From Crotalaria pallida (lineage: Eukaryota; Streptophyta; Magnoliopsida; Fabales; Fabaceae): a stretch of DNA of 64,000 nt. Below the pieces are notes generated by a model that was not told the origin of the DNA, made no database searches, and worked only from the letters and a program-made list of their open reading frames with translations. The stretch covers positions 107,017,290-107,081,289 of the forward strand of contig CM075649.1 in the NCBI GenBank assembly GCA_037953625.1, read 5' to 3'. A program made the translations under genes and the position numbers. Positions 1-11,943 of the stretch are shown in pieces (position 1 is the first letter of the stretch; each line of letters starts with the position of its first letter).

Positions 1-430
1 ACATACAAGCACAAAATGATCAAGTATGTTATCACATTATTATCAGTCTTATCATCTTTACTCTTATCTTTCATTATCTTTTCAAGCTTACTTTCACTTC
101 TCACAAACATTCTTTCTCTCTCAATCTTTTTCCCTCTCATACTCATAAACTTCTTCACACAAAATATCATCGGGGTATTCATTTCGTTCTCGGTTATCAC
201 TCACGTCTGCATCTCCTCGGTCATCCACCCAACCTAGTCGGAAGCAAACAGGAGTACAGGACGTTTACCACGCGGGCACGACAGCTGTCACAACACATAA
301 ATGGTCCCAGACCAGGAGGATCTCGTCCTCAAATCATATCAATAACAAGGCTCACTATCCACGCAGTGGCAAACACAATGCCCCGTTCCAGTCCCTCTCA
401 CTGTTCTCGATTTGCAATCTAGGGGGCGAC

Positions 431-532
431 AGTATGTTTCTAGTGGGCCCGCAGAACTTGCCACGGCATTAGACCCAGTCCCCACCACGTTAGTGCACCA
501 CATGTGGAGTTTGTTCTGCCTAGAAACATACT
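431..532. repeat. Long-range inverted repeat in family X LTR
   Basis: Arms 431-443 and 520-532 are perfect 13-bp complements (AGTATGTTTCTAG and CTAGAAACATACT). The equivalent arms at 17157-17169 and 17247-17259 of the sister LTR have a different sequence but still pair at 12 of 13 positions. Confidence 0.7.
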
Positions 533-3203
533 CTAGACTTCTTGACGTTTCACCGTCATCGTCCTCCCGTAATGCAATCTCGTCCTAAGTATCCGCAGAT
601 ACTTATCGTTTCTTCCTCTCCACTACTTCGCACTCTCATAACTCACCGCGTATGTCTTTTAAGTCTTTTATCTTTTAATTATCCTAAGGTCGGCCCGTCC
701 TTCGTGCAACCCTTCAACGAGTCCCGACCACTAACTTTGTACAAACTTTCTCTCATCATTTCTCACATAGCACAGAGCTGGGATCACATCACAATCTCAC
801 ATCTCATATCTCAAACTTCCTCAACATTTCCCTTTCTCATGATCATCTCATTTCAAAATCTTTTCTAAAATTCTCTTTTCACCATTCTTTACAAAATCTC
901 TTTTCACAACCTTACCCAAAATTTTCCTTTCAAAAAACTTTTCCTAAAACACTTTTTATACTACACCTCCTTTCAAAACATTTCCAAAAGACTTCCTTTT
1001 CACAAACTTCTTTCTAAAAATTTCTTTTCAAAAATCTTTTCAAGAAGCTCTTCTCAAAAACCTTTTCAAAAACTGCTTTTCGAAAACCTTTTTCAAAAAC
1101 CATTTCTTAAAAACCTTTTCAGAATTTTCCACTTTGCTGAGCGCTAATGGAGGAGCAAGCTCAACTCCACACTAGTCCCAGACTAAAACCAAAACAAAAG
1201 GAGCCCAGCTCCACTCAGATCGCACCCCGTATCCTCATTCACAACACTTTCCCAGCTCTGGCTCGAACTCATCACTGTCATTCACTTTTTCCCCAATCTC
1301 AATTCTTTATCTCTTTTCTCTTCCCCATTATCCTTTTCTCATCTTATCTTTCAATCTTATTACTTTCACAACTCATTCTTTTCCTCTTTCTTTCTTTATA
1401 CAGGACATAACAGACGCCCATCGAGGTATTACTTACTTTAATCAACAGTAACTAACATAATTAAACATAATTAAAGCAATAAGTATAACATACTACCAAT
1501 CACACAAACATCACACAACAATGGTGTGGTCATAGTCCTTCGTATAAGTGGCCACACAATCAAACAATTGCCACTTATACTACTAACTCCTGACCACTAA
1601 GTTCTGATCTTGAGATGATACGGAAAGTCCTAATACATCACCTAACTACCACGGTGTCTTAGGAAGGCTTCTCTCTCACCTGAGGTCCAGTAATGTAATG
1701 CATACCGTCTCCTCGAATCCTTTGTCGGCTGCCCCAATCCCTTGTCTTTAAGATTTCCTCGTACTAAATAAAATACACTTACGTTATTATCTTGTTCTAA
1801 GAAAATCTTTTCTTAATTCGTGACACTTTCCGTTCTTAACCGAAAGACTTAAAACAATATTGTTTTATCAAAACGAATTCTCATATTTCTAGCATTTTAA
1901 TTATTTTAAAATCATTTGAAAACATCATGTAAAATAATTTAATTAGTTTGGGTTAGTTGCTGGTCCGTTTTGGACAGCACCTTAATCGTGTTCGAAAATC
2001 TCCGAAAAATGCACCGGTTTTAATCCGGCTTTTTCTTAACCCAAATACCACTTGAAAACTATGTTTGAAATCACATGAACACCTTTTTAAATTTAAGAAA
2101 TCTGAAAACATCATAAAACTCTTTTTGTTGCAAATACTTTTTAATTCCATATTATCACTTTTTAAAAAAAAGATTTCAAGTTATAAAACAACTTTAGAAA
2201 ATCATACACGTGTTCTCTCTACTCAAATAAATCAAGTCAAATCAATTTCAAAACTAGACATACACACGATCAACAACACATTTTGATCACATGAATCACA
2301 TAAACAATTAATCACTCAAACAATTCACAAGTCGAACACTTAATTCAATCACTCTCAAAAATATTTCATTATTATAAAACAGAAACATTTAGGCACATCC
2401 AGACTCATAAACCGAATTCACCTACCTAAATTTATTCAAACACAAAACTCCTTCTTAAACCTATTTAGCTTAGCATCATGTCTTCATTACCTCAGCGAAA
2501 GAATGCTAATCCTAATTTCACATGCATAGACCGAACACTTCACATAATTTAGAACAAAATTCATGCATCATCGAACACTCACAAATTCATGAAATTATTT
2601 ATTCTTTTTCTTAACCAAAACCGTGAGCTCAAACATGGAAAATACTCAAACTTTGATTCATTTTTCCTTAACTCAACCGAATCCAAGATCATGCAAAGAC
2701 ATATAGCAAGTTCTCAAAAAGCATGGTCTTTTTATTTTAAATTAACATGCAAGAATGGATCCTAAGCTTTTCTAGCAATTTATGCAAGAATTACGTACTA
2801 ACACAAACACTTTTAATTTACTTTTCAAAGGAAAAGAAAGGATAACTTATCAAAGTTCAAGATCAACATGCATGCATGTAAATCATATAGGTCAAATCAT
2901 AAAAGTAAACATAAGAGCACCAAAAATCATCTTTGGGTAACAAAGGGGTCAAAACCGAGACACACTTAAATAAAATGGGAAGCTTTTATTCAAAAATCAT
3001 TTACAAAAATCAAGATCAACACATAAGTCAAAGAGCAAGGCACAAATTAAAGTTTTTCTTGAGATCAAACTAAAAATCAAGACATGCAAAGGTTCAAGAC
3101 CAAAACAAAACCAAGAATCAAAACACAAATTAAAGCTTTTACCAAGATTAAATCAAAACCGAAACATGCAAGGGTTTAAAACCATGCAAATCATTTTCAA
3201 ACA

Positions 3204-3208
3204 ACATG
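3204..3208. repeat. Target-site duplication of element Y, left copy (ACATG)
   Basis: ACATG directly precedes the TGTAACACCC start of element Y and is repeated at 11939-11943 after its last base. A 5-bp duplication is typical of Ty3/gypsy integration. Confidence 0.9.
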
Positions 3209-3501
3209 TGTAACACCCTCACAAATATTTAATTAAATTGAGTTTTATAAAAATATGGACTTGAAAATTTCGATAAAAATCCGACAGAGTTTCCTCTGTA
3301 TTTCGGACTTTACCAAGATTTCCAATTTTGTACTTGTCCAGACCAGAATATTTTACAACATAACATTTACTCAAAACACATAATTAAGCCTAATGCCCAT
3401 CATAATCCAAGCGAGGGCGTACAACTAATACATTCTTTTAAATTAAAAAATATTCATCTTTAACTTAATTAATACTTTAATTCACTCGTGATACATGACT
3501 A

Positions 3502-3516
3502 CTCCACGTGGTGGAG
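3502..3516 (-). other. Short hairpin beside CCTACTCGGCC word (Y, left LTR)
   Basis: Arms CTCCAC (3502-3507) and GTGGAG (3511-3516) flank a 3-nt loop, next to AATCCTACTCGGCC. The same position in the Tekay and Z LTRs has a hairpin of different sequence beside CTCCTGCTCGGCC. The copy in the right LTR is at 8915-8929. Confidence 0.5.
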
Positions 3517-3563
3517 GGTAATCCTACTCGGCCAAAAAATTGTGCAAGCTCCAAGCTCAGTAC

Positions 3564-4808
3564 CTGAAAAATGGTTGTAAGGGTGAGCTTTACGCATGAA
3601 GTAGAAAGTAGTGTCTAACTAGACATAATGACCTGCTAAGTCAAACACATTTAGCCATATAAGTCACATAATCAGATAAAGCATTCCCGTACAAGTTTCA
3701 AGTACTTTCATATCAATAGTAAATTAGTTCTAGTTGTTCAGCTTCATCATCTCATACATTCAAACTTATGAACATTTTATACTTTTCTCACATCTTATTT
3801 AAATTCACAATTCTTTTTCTATTCATATACTCTTTGAGCTTTTACTAAGAATTTTAGAATTTATTACGTGGATTTCCATCATTGCATACAGTCTCCTTCG
3901 GACAACGTCTTACAGCTGCACACAATGTGTGTCTTACGCGGTCTATGCGTACAGTCTCCTACGGACAACGTCTTACAAGACCTGGATTCCACAATCGGAA
4001 GGTGAATCCATCATTGCGTACAGTCTCCTTCGGACAACGTCTTACAGCAGCGCATCAAGTGCGTCATACGCGATCAATGCGTACAGTCTCCTACGGACAA
4101 CGTCTTACAAGATCTGGAGAGGCACAATCCATTTATATCTTTAATTAATATATGGTGTGTGTGTCCATAACTGCGTACAGTCTCCTTCGGACAACGTCTT
4201 ACAGCGGCGCATCAAGTGCGTCTTACGCGATCAATGCGTACAGTCTCCTACGGACAACGTCTTACAAGATCTGGATCACACACTCATTGTTCCTTTAAAT
4301 CTTTTAATTTCTTATTTCACTTATTTCATTTTTTTCATCAGTTTCATAAATTCATCATTTGCATTATCTCATTATACTTCTAAATTCCAAAATATTGGTA
4401 TTTGTAAACTCTTCCATAAAATTATCAATTTCATTATCCTTTCCAAATTCCAATATGAATTAACAAAACACCACATCACACATTCAAATGTAAATCGCCA
4501 TAATCATTCACAAAGTATTCACAACTCTATACTTTTTCTAACATACATAACAATTATCATATATAATCATTTCTAGTTACCAACCAAATCTTCATATATT
4601 TCAGTTAGGCATAAATAATGACATTTAGCACATAGCATACAAAATTTATCACATATATCAATTTACAACTATTTCATTTAATTTCATTCTTGATTGTTAA
4701 GTTGATAATAACTATCTAAATCCCAAACCAAATATATACATATACTCTTAGCAAGCACTATGAGCTAATTAGAAAATACTCCCTAAAGCAAGGTAAAGAA
4801 CCCCTTAC
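3564..4808 (-). other. Putative intron within Y 3' LTR
   Basis: On the minus strand CAG|GTAAGGGG at 4808 is a strong donor, and a pyrimidine-rich TTTTTCAG|GTACTGAG at 3564 is a strong acceptor. The equivalent signals occur in the Tekay LTRs (50884-51785) and solo LTR Z (24228-25775), each enclosing that family's minisatellite. Splicing is inferred from the signals alone. Confidence 0.45.
3882..4275. repeat. Minisatellite in Y 3' LTR
   Basis: Three pairs of a unit built on ACAGTCTCCTTCGGACAACG or ACAGTCTCCTACGGACAACG, then a small stem linking the pair members. The linker stem reads CACACaatGTGTG in the first pair and CGCAtcaagTGCG in the others. ORFs reading through this repeat are artefacts of it. 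Confidence 0.85.
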
Positions 4809-5719
4809 CTGTAATTGCTTTACTCTTAGTTTTTCATACACACATTCCTTTTCGTATACCAATTCTCGAAGAGGTTGTGGCCCTTTGCTATCGCTCGCGT
4901 TGTCCTAAAGCTCCTTCGTAGTCTAAATATATTATTAAATCATTTTAATGCGCCAAAAGCGACTCAATGTAAAATCACACTAATTAATATATTTCAAAGT
5001 AAAGTATTTCGTAAGTTTTCGAAATCACCAAAATCATTTAATTATAATTTACGAACCAAAGTAACATAGGATTTTCAAATTATAATCATTGTCTTCTCAA
5101 TAAAATAGTATCTCTTTTTATTGAAAATACGCTTAACTTCTGAAACTAACATAATCACCATAAATTCATTAGAGTTAATTAGTTTTAGTTTTGAAACCAC
5201 AAAATCAAAGGTTGTTATTTGACACTATTAATTCCTAACTAAAAGAAAGTGTTCTTGATTCAAAAATAAGTCCAATTCATAATTATAACATTAAAACAGT
5301 TTCACTTCCCTCCAGTTTGAAATTAATGTTCAACGTCCTAACTCGAATTAACATTATGTCGATTATATCAGTTTCCCAATTAACTGAGGTATCGTTTAGC
5401 TCAGGGACAACTCAACCAAGCTAAGCGACAGCTCACTTACTTAGAAACCCAACACATTTAACAAAAGTACTTTTAAAATTAATCGTTCGACATAACAGTT
5501 AATTTTGCTCTAACATAATCAACGCACTAATTAAAACTCATTATTAATAACAATATAATTAAAATCAATATAAACTATAATTACAAATTTAATTTCCAAA
5601 ACAGTTTAATACTAAATAATTATTAACAATAATATTAAAATTAGTATTAATATAAAAATTAAAGCACAACATAGAGCAACTAGAAAAGTGTTAGGGATTT
5701 ACCCTCCAATATGGTTTTG

Positions 5720-6260
5720 AAAGCCGGTTTGGTCAAACCGGTTCAGAGCACAATAGAGCGGCTGGCCCCGGTGACGATAATGGCGATACCGGCGCCGGTG
5801 CGACCTCGGTCCTTAGCAACAGCAACACGCACCGGAGACGGAAAGACGTGGTCGCGGTGTGACTCGTCCAACAGAGGCAGCGAACGGCGGCGGCGGATCG
5901 CGAGCGGCAGTGGCTCTTGGGACCCTCGGATTCGCGATTCTAATCCTAGAGAGAAAGAGATCGCGATTCGCGAATCTCTTAGCAGAGGAAGGAGAGCTCG
6001 AGTTGGTGGCTATGGTGTGGTGTTTGGTGGCGGCGCCGGCGCCGGCGCGTTCAGAGGGTGAGCTCGCGACGGCGGCGGGTTTGAGAAGACCAAGAGAGAG
6101 ATTCACATGAGAGGGAGGGAGACGCGACTGGGAGAGAGAGAGACCATTAGAAGAAGAACAAACCATGTGAAGAAGAAGAAATTGAATGAGAGAGAATGGG
6201 GGTGGGGAGACGGCGGCTCCAACACTAGGAGGAAGAAGAATAGGGCTTTTTCTACCCACT
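5720..6260. other. GC-rich island in Y 3' LTR
   Basis: About 0.5 kb rich in CGG/GCC triplets inside an AT-rich LTR. It contains (GGCGCC)n-like runs near 6034 and purine-rich GAGAGA tracts near 6095-6150. It differs from 10983-11540 by indels, including about 27 bp near 11155 and 12 bp near the GGCGCCGGCG run. Long minus-strand ORFs here are Ser/Pro/Ala-rich and look spurious. Confidence 0.6.
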
Positions 6261-6658
6261 TGCACAACACACACGTTTCTTTCTTTTTTAATTTTTTTTT
6301 AAACATACACACACATATTTTACTTATTCCTTTATTTCAAAACTTAAAATACCAATAATCAATTTAAATACTAGAATAAAAATTATAAAGTAAGAAACTT
6401 ATAAATATTTCCAATAAAATATTTTCATATGAAATATATCAAAATAAAGTAAAACACATAAAGTATATTTCTGATATAGGATAACTATTTTAAATGAATT
6501 TACTTTAGAACATAAAAGAAATGAGATATATTTTCGTAATTAACATTATGTATTTTTTTATAAAAAAATACACAACTAAATAATTGATTTTTAAGAAACA
6601 CTTATTTAAGTCAATACAACTTATAAATATATTAGGGATTAAAATTAGGGATGTTACA

Positions 6659-8621
6659 ATTCTGCCCCACTTAGGAGAATTTCGTCCCCGAAATTCCGAT
6701 TGTTTCAAATGAATGAAAAACTATCACTTAAACAGGGCCCCTAACTATGGTATCTAACTCCTTCCGGTTCACTCCCCCACTTATGATGCTCCTAGATCAA
6801 TACTCTCAGGCGTTTTTCTCAAATTTATTTCCCAAAATCAGGTTTAATTCTTCAAGGAAGTTGGAAATGGTTCTAAGATCAACCAGGTTTCCTTTAGATA
6901 TTTTACCTCAAAGGTTAAGGAAAGGTACTATTACACGCTAAACGACAATGCCCTCATATGTTTGATTATAAACTAACCCAAAACATACAACTTAGATACT
7001 ACTCTTAAGTCCTAATCAAGCACATACATTATTCAAGTAAGCATTTATTACATACACATTATTTAAAAATTCAAGCATGCACAACAACATTTTATATTAA
7101 CACATGCTTCCAAACATCAATCCTATCTTAAGCTCTACCTTTTCCTAATCTAGCCATGCTCTACCTGATCCAACCTAAGGTTCAAGCTTACATCTATACA
7201 TACACTCTTGACAATCATCACACATTTCAAAATCGGTTCAGCAAGGAGTTTAGAAAATAAATATGGTTTTCATGATTTGCTCTACCTATTAGGAATGCCT
7301 ACATTAGACATTCATTGCAACTACACCTCAAGTAAACAAGTCTATGCATTTTAAACTAATCAAGATTGCACGCCAAAAATCTTTGTTGAAAACAAGTATT
7401 ATGCATGGGAGATTTAAAGTTCAGAAAACATGATCCCCATACTAAAAAAGTATTTATACAAAAGTATTTATACCATTTGGAAATCAGTGTAGCTTGCAAG
7501 AAAATTGATTATGCATTTATATATTTATGGAATCAAGATAACATACCCAAAAGCATGTATGCATTCCTCATTTTATGAAAACCGGAGTAACATACGAGAA
7601 AACATTTGCAATGGTATGCTGATAAATTCAAGATCAAAATTGAATTCCTCTCTTGATGAAAAACTTTGGTGTTCTAGTAAAACCTTAATAAAATGTTCAA
7701 TTATACAAATAATTTGTTACTTTGAAACATTTAGGTAATCATGTAACAGCACATAGCATGACATACACTTATCATCAACATACATCTTAGCTCTATGCAA
7801 TCACCTAAGGGTTTTAAGCACCTAATTGCTTAGACCTAAGACTAACACTATGTACTATCTTGGGGTTTCTAACTTCCTATTCTATCAATATAAATTCTAG
7901 CATCTATCAAAGCTAACTAGAATATCTGAACTAGCTAAAACTCTTATCTTAATGCTAGACAACTCTAACTACAACTTCCGTTGCGCAACTCTAATTCGAA
8001 AAATGTCCACGCATACGGAAACCTATGACAATGCCTTCTAATCCTCCTAAATTTGGGATCTTCCTAAATTCCCAAGATACTCACCGAAACTTAAGGACAT
8101 GATGGTGATATCTCCCAATATAAGTATACTTGAGGTGATCAGGCTCAAACATACACCATATTAGTGATAAGACCATTCTCGTCTTACTTAAGTTCGAATC
8201 ACTCAACCTATTAGTTTTAAAACGTTGAAACCTTGTTTTGTGTGTCACATTTAGGATTGGTTTACTTGGCACGAGACTAAAGATCATTTCCTCCCGATGG
8301 GGTAGCAACTTAGTGCTCTTGCCCGTTGGGGTATCGCTTACCTTAGTCTCGTCATTCATCCACTTCTAAATATGAGACATTGTTTTCCACAAGATTTCAG
8401 GTTTGAAAAAATAGTTTTAAATAATTTAAACAAACTCAAAAGGAATGTGGTAAAAACTAACCACACTATACACCGTAACTATTCCTATTATTATGCTAGC
8501 AGTGATACTCACTAAATCAGAAAGCAGTTTTATTTCTAGTTACAAGTTACTCACTTGATGAGTAACTACAAGAGTAATGAGTTACTCCAATAGGCCGAGG
8601 AAAACTGCTCTGATACCAAAA
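6659..8621 (-). mobile_element. Element Y internal region (non-coding)
   Basis: Lies between the LTRs. The left end, read on the minus strand, is a polypurine tract AAGTGGGGCAGAAT (6659-6672) preceded by GGAATTTCGGGGACGAAATTC, the pattern seen at the end of chromovirus pol genes. The right end holds the primer-binding site. The rest is AT-rich with no reading frame above about 90 codons and no gag, protease, reverse transcriptase or integrase motif. It is too degenerate to name a parent element. Confidence 0.8.
8607..8618 (-). other. Primer-binding site of element Y
   Basis: The minus strand reads TGGTATCAGAGC, matching the 3' end of plant initiator tRNA-Met, three bases from the LTR end. 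Confidence 0.88.
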
Positions 8622-8976
8622 TGTAACACCCTCACAAATATTTAATTAAATTGAGTTTTATAAAAATATGGACTTGAAAATTTTGATAAAAATCCGACAG
8701 AGTTTCCTCTTTATTTCGGACTTTACCAAGATTTCCAATCTTGTACCTGTCCACACCAGAATATTTTACAACATAACATTTACTCAAAACACATAATTAA
8801 GCCGAATGCCCAACATAATCCAAGCGAGGGCGTACAACTAATACATTCTTTTAAATTACAAAATATTCATCTTTAACTTAATTAATACTTTAATTCACTC
8901 GTGATACATGACTACTCCACGTGGTGGAGGGTAATCCTACTCGGCCAAAAAATTGTGCAAGCTCCAAGCTCAGTAC

Positions 8977-10070
8977 CTGAAAAATGGTTGTAAGGGTGAG
9001 CTTTACACATGAAGTAGAAAGTAGTGTCTAACTAGACACAATGACCTGCTAAGTCAAACACATTTAGCAATATAAGTCACATAATCAGATAAAGCATTCC
9101 CATACAAGTTTCAAGTACTTTCATATCAATAGTAAATTAGTTCTAGTTGTTCAGCTTCATTATCTCATACATTCAAACTTATGAACATTTTACACTTTTC
9201 TCACATCTTATTTAAATTCACAATTCTTTTTCTATTCATATGCTCTTTGAGCTTTTACAAAGAATTTTAGAATTTATTACGTGGATTTCCATCATTGCAT
9301 ACAGTCTCCTTCGGACAACGTCTTACAGCTGCACACAATGTGTGTCTTACGCGGTCTATGCGTACAGTCTCCTACGGACAACGTCTTACAAGATCTGGAT
9401 TCCACAATCGGAAGGTGCATCCATCATTGCGTACAGTCTCCTTCGGACAACGTCTTACAGCGGCGCATCAAGTGCGTCTTACGCGATCAATGCGTACAGT
9501 CTCCTACGGACAACGTCTTACAAGATCTGGATCACACTCTTTGTTCCTTTAAATCTTTTAATTTCTTATTTCACTTATTTCATTTTTTTTAATCACTTTC
9601 ATAAATTCATCATTTGCATTATCTCATTATACTTCTAAATTCCAAAATATTGGTATTTGTAAACTCTTCCATAAAATTATCAATTTCATTATCCTTTTAT
9701 ATTTCCAAATTCCAATATGAATTAACAAAACACCACATCACACATTCAAATGTAAATCGCCATAATCATTCACAAAGTATTCACAAATCTATACTTTTTC
9801 TAACATACATAACAATTATCATATATAATCATTTCTAGTTACCAACCAAATCTCCATATATTTCAGTTAGGCATAAATAATGACATTTAGCACATAGCAT
9901 ACAAAATTTATCACATATATCAATTTACAACTATTTCATTTAATTTCATTCTTGATTGTTAAGTTGATAATAACTATCTAAATCCCAAACCAAATATATA
10001 CATATACTCTTAGCAAGCACTATGAGCTAATTAGAAAATACTCCCTAAAGCAAGGTAAAGAACCCCTTAC
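8977..10070 (-). other. Putative intron within Y 5' LTR
   Basis: Same donor (CAG|GTAAGG on the minus strand, ending at 10070) and acceptor (TTTTTCAG, at 8977) as in the partner LTR. It encloses the minisatellite 9295-9530. Confidence 0.45.
9295..9530. repeat. Minisatellite in Y 5' LTR
   Basis: Two pairs of the unit seen at 3882-4275. Linker stems CACACaatGTGTG and CGCAtcaagTGCG are both present. Confidence 0.85.
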
Positions 10071-11938
10071 CTGTAATTGCTTTACTCTTAGTTTTTCATA
10101 CACACATTCCTTTTCGTATACCAATTCTCGAATAGGTTGTGGCCCTTTGCTATCGCTCGCGTTGTCCTAAAGCTCCTTCGTAGTCTAACTATATTATTAA
10201 ATCATTTTAATGCGCCAACAGCGACTCAATGTAAAATCACACTAATTAATATATTTCAAAGTAAAGTATTTCGTAAGTTTTCGAAATCACCAAAATCATT
10301 TAATTATAATTTACGAACCAAAGTAACATAGGATTTTCAAATTATAATCATTGTCTTCTCAATAAAATAGTATCTCTTTTTATTGAAAATACGCTTAACT
10401 TCTGAAACTAACATAATCACCAGAAATTCATTAGAGTTAATTAGTTTTAGTTTTGAAACCACAAAATCAAAGGTTGTTATTTGACACTATTAATTCCAAA
10501 CTAAAAGAAAGTGTTCTTGATTCAAAAATAAGTCTAATTCATAATTATAACATTAAAATAGTTTCACTTCCCTCCAGTTTGAAATTAATGTTCAACGTCC
10601 TAACTCGAATTAACATTATGTCGATTATATCAGTTTCCCAATTAACTGAGGTATCGTTTAGCTCAGGGACAACTCAACCAAGCTAAGCGACAGCTCACTT
10701 ACTTAGAAACCATACACATTTAACAAAAGTACTTTTAAAATTAATCGTTCGACATAACAGTTAATTTTGCTCTAACATAAATCAACGCACTAATTAAAAC
10801 TCATTATTAATAACAATATAATTAAAATCAATATAAACTATAATTACGAATTTAATTTCCAAAACAGTTTAATACTAAATAATTATTAACAAAATATTAA
10901 AATTAGTATTAATATAAAAATTAAAGCATAACATAGAGCAACTAGAAAAGTGTTAGGGATTTACCCTCCAATATGGTTTTGAAAGCCGGTTTGGTCAAAC
11001 CGGTTCAGAGCACAATAGAGCGGCTGGCCCCGGTGACGATAATGGCGATACCGGCGCCGGTGCGACCTTGGTCCTTAGCAACAGCAACACGCACCGGAGA
11101 CGGAAAGACGTGGTCGCGGTGTGACTCGTCCAACAGAGGCAGCGAACGGCGGCGGCAACGAAAACCAGCAACGGCGGCGACGGATCGCGAGCGGCGGTGG
11201 CTCTTGGGACCCTCGGATTCGCGATTCTAATCCTAGAGAGAAAGAGATCGCGATTCGCGAATCTCTTAGCAGAGGAAGGAGAGCTCGAGTTGGTGGCTAT
11301 GGTGTGGTGTTTGGTGGCGGCGCTGGCACGTTCAGAGGGTGAGCTCGCGACGGCGGCGGGTTTGAGAAGACCAAGAGAGAGATTCACATGAGAGGGAGGG
11401 AGACGCGACTGGGAGAGAGAGAGACCATTAGAAGAAGAACAAACCATGTGAAGAAGAAGAAATTGAATGAGAGAGAATGGGGGTGGGGAGACGGCGGCTC
11501 CAACACTAGGAAGAAGAAGAATAGGGCTTTTTCTACCCACTTGCACAACACACACGTTTCTTTCTTTTTTAATTTTTTTTAAACATATACACACATATTT
11601 TACTTATTCCTTTATTTCAAAAATCAAAATACCAATAATCAATTTAAATACTAGAATAAAAATTATAAAGTAAGAAACTTATAAATATTTCCAATAAAAT
11701 ATTTTCATATGAAATATATCAAAATAAAGTAAAACACATAAAGTATATTTCTGATATAGGATAACTATTTTAAATGAATTTACTTTAGAACATAAAAGAA
11801 ATGAGATATATTTTCGTAATTAACATTATGTATTTTTTTATAAAAAAATACACAACTAAATAATTGATTTTTAAGAAACATTTATTTAAGTCAATACATC
11901 TTATAAATATATTAGGGATTAAAATTAGGGATGTTACA

Positions 11939-11943
11939 ACATG
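11939..11943. repeat. Target-site duplication of element Y, right copy (ACATG)
   Basis: Repeats 3204-3208 directly after the GTTACA end of the element. Confidence 0.9.

Larger units (their letters stand above)
1..3208 (-). mobile_element. Family X giant LTR, copy X3, first segment (partial)
   Basis: This stretch is the middle of an LTR whose start lies left of the window. It aligns by eye with 16850-20140 of the complete family X LTR. Shared blocks include the CACGCGGGCACGACAGCTG block near 270, the GGAGGAGCAAGCTCAACTC block near 1150 and the ACCACGGTGTCTTA block near 1650, with clear divergence between copies. It is interrupted at 3208 by element Y and resumes after 11943. Minus orientation is taken from the family's primer-binding site at 16047. 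No coding sequence is recognisable; the short ORFs are low-complexity. A 13-bp inverted repeat joins 431-443 and 520-532. Confidence 0.75.
3209..6658 (-). repeat. Element Y 3' LTR
   Basis: Starts TGTAACACCC and ends GGGATGTTACA, 3450 bp. It is nearly identical to 8622-11938 apart from an extra minisatellite pair near 4015-4270 and small indels in the GC-rich island. From right to left in transcriptional order it holds a GC-rich island, a putative intron, a minisatellite and a short hairpin. Confidence 0.92.
3209..11938 (-). mobile_element. Element Y: complete non-autonomous Ty3/gypsy-type LTR retrotransposon
   Basis: Complete element of 8.7 kb with two long LTRs (3209-6658 and 8622-11938), a 1.96-kb internal region and a perfect ACATG target duplication. 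The primer-binding site at 8607-8618 reads TGGTATCAGAGC on the minus strand (initiator tRNA-Met type). The polypurine tract lies at 6659-6672, so the element points leftward. No gag or pol can be found, so it must rely on enzymes supplied in trans, as LARD-type elements do. The LTR start, primer site and the GGGGACGAAATTC block before the polypurine tract all resemble the intact Tekay element at 50329. A related chromovirus is therefore the likely helper (inference). Confidence 0.9.
8622..11938 (-). repeat. Element Y 5' LTR
   Basis: 3317 bp, TG...CA ends, near-identical partner of 3209-6658. It has two minisatellite pairs (9295-9530) instead of three, a putative intron at 8977-10070, the short hairpin at 8915-8929 and the GC-rich island at 10983-11540. 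Confidence 0.92.

Noticed and set aside
3882..4576. Plus-strand ORFs over the Y minisatellite
   Set aside because: Repeat artefacts; several frames open at once, and the direction is opposite to element transcription.
10995..11594. Minus-strand ORF of 199 codons (and 153 codons at 5813-6274)
   Set aside because: Ser/Pro/Ala-rich translation of the GC-rich LTR island. The frame is not kept between the two LTRs and no domain is seen.
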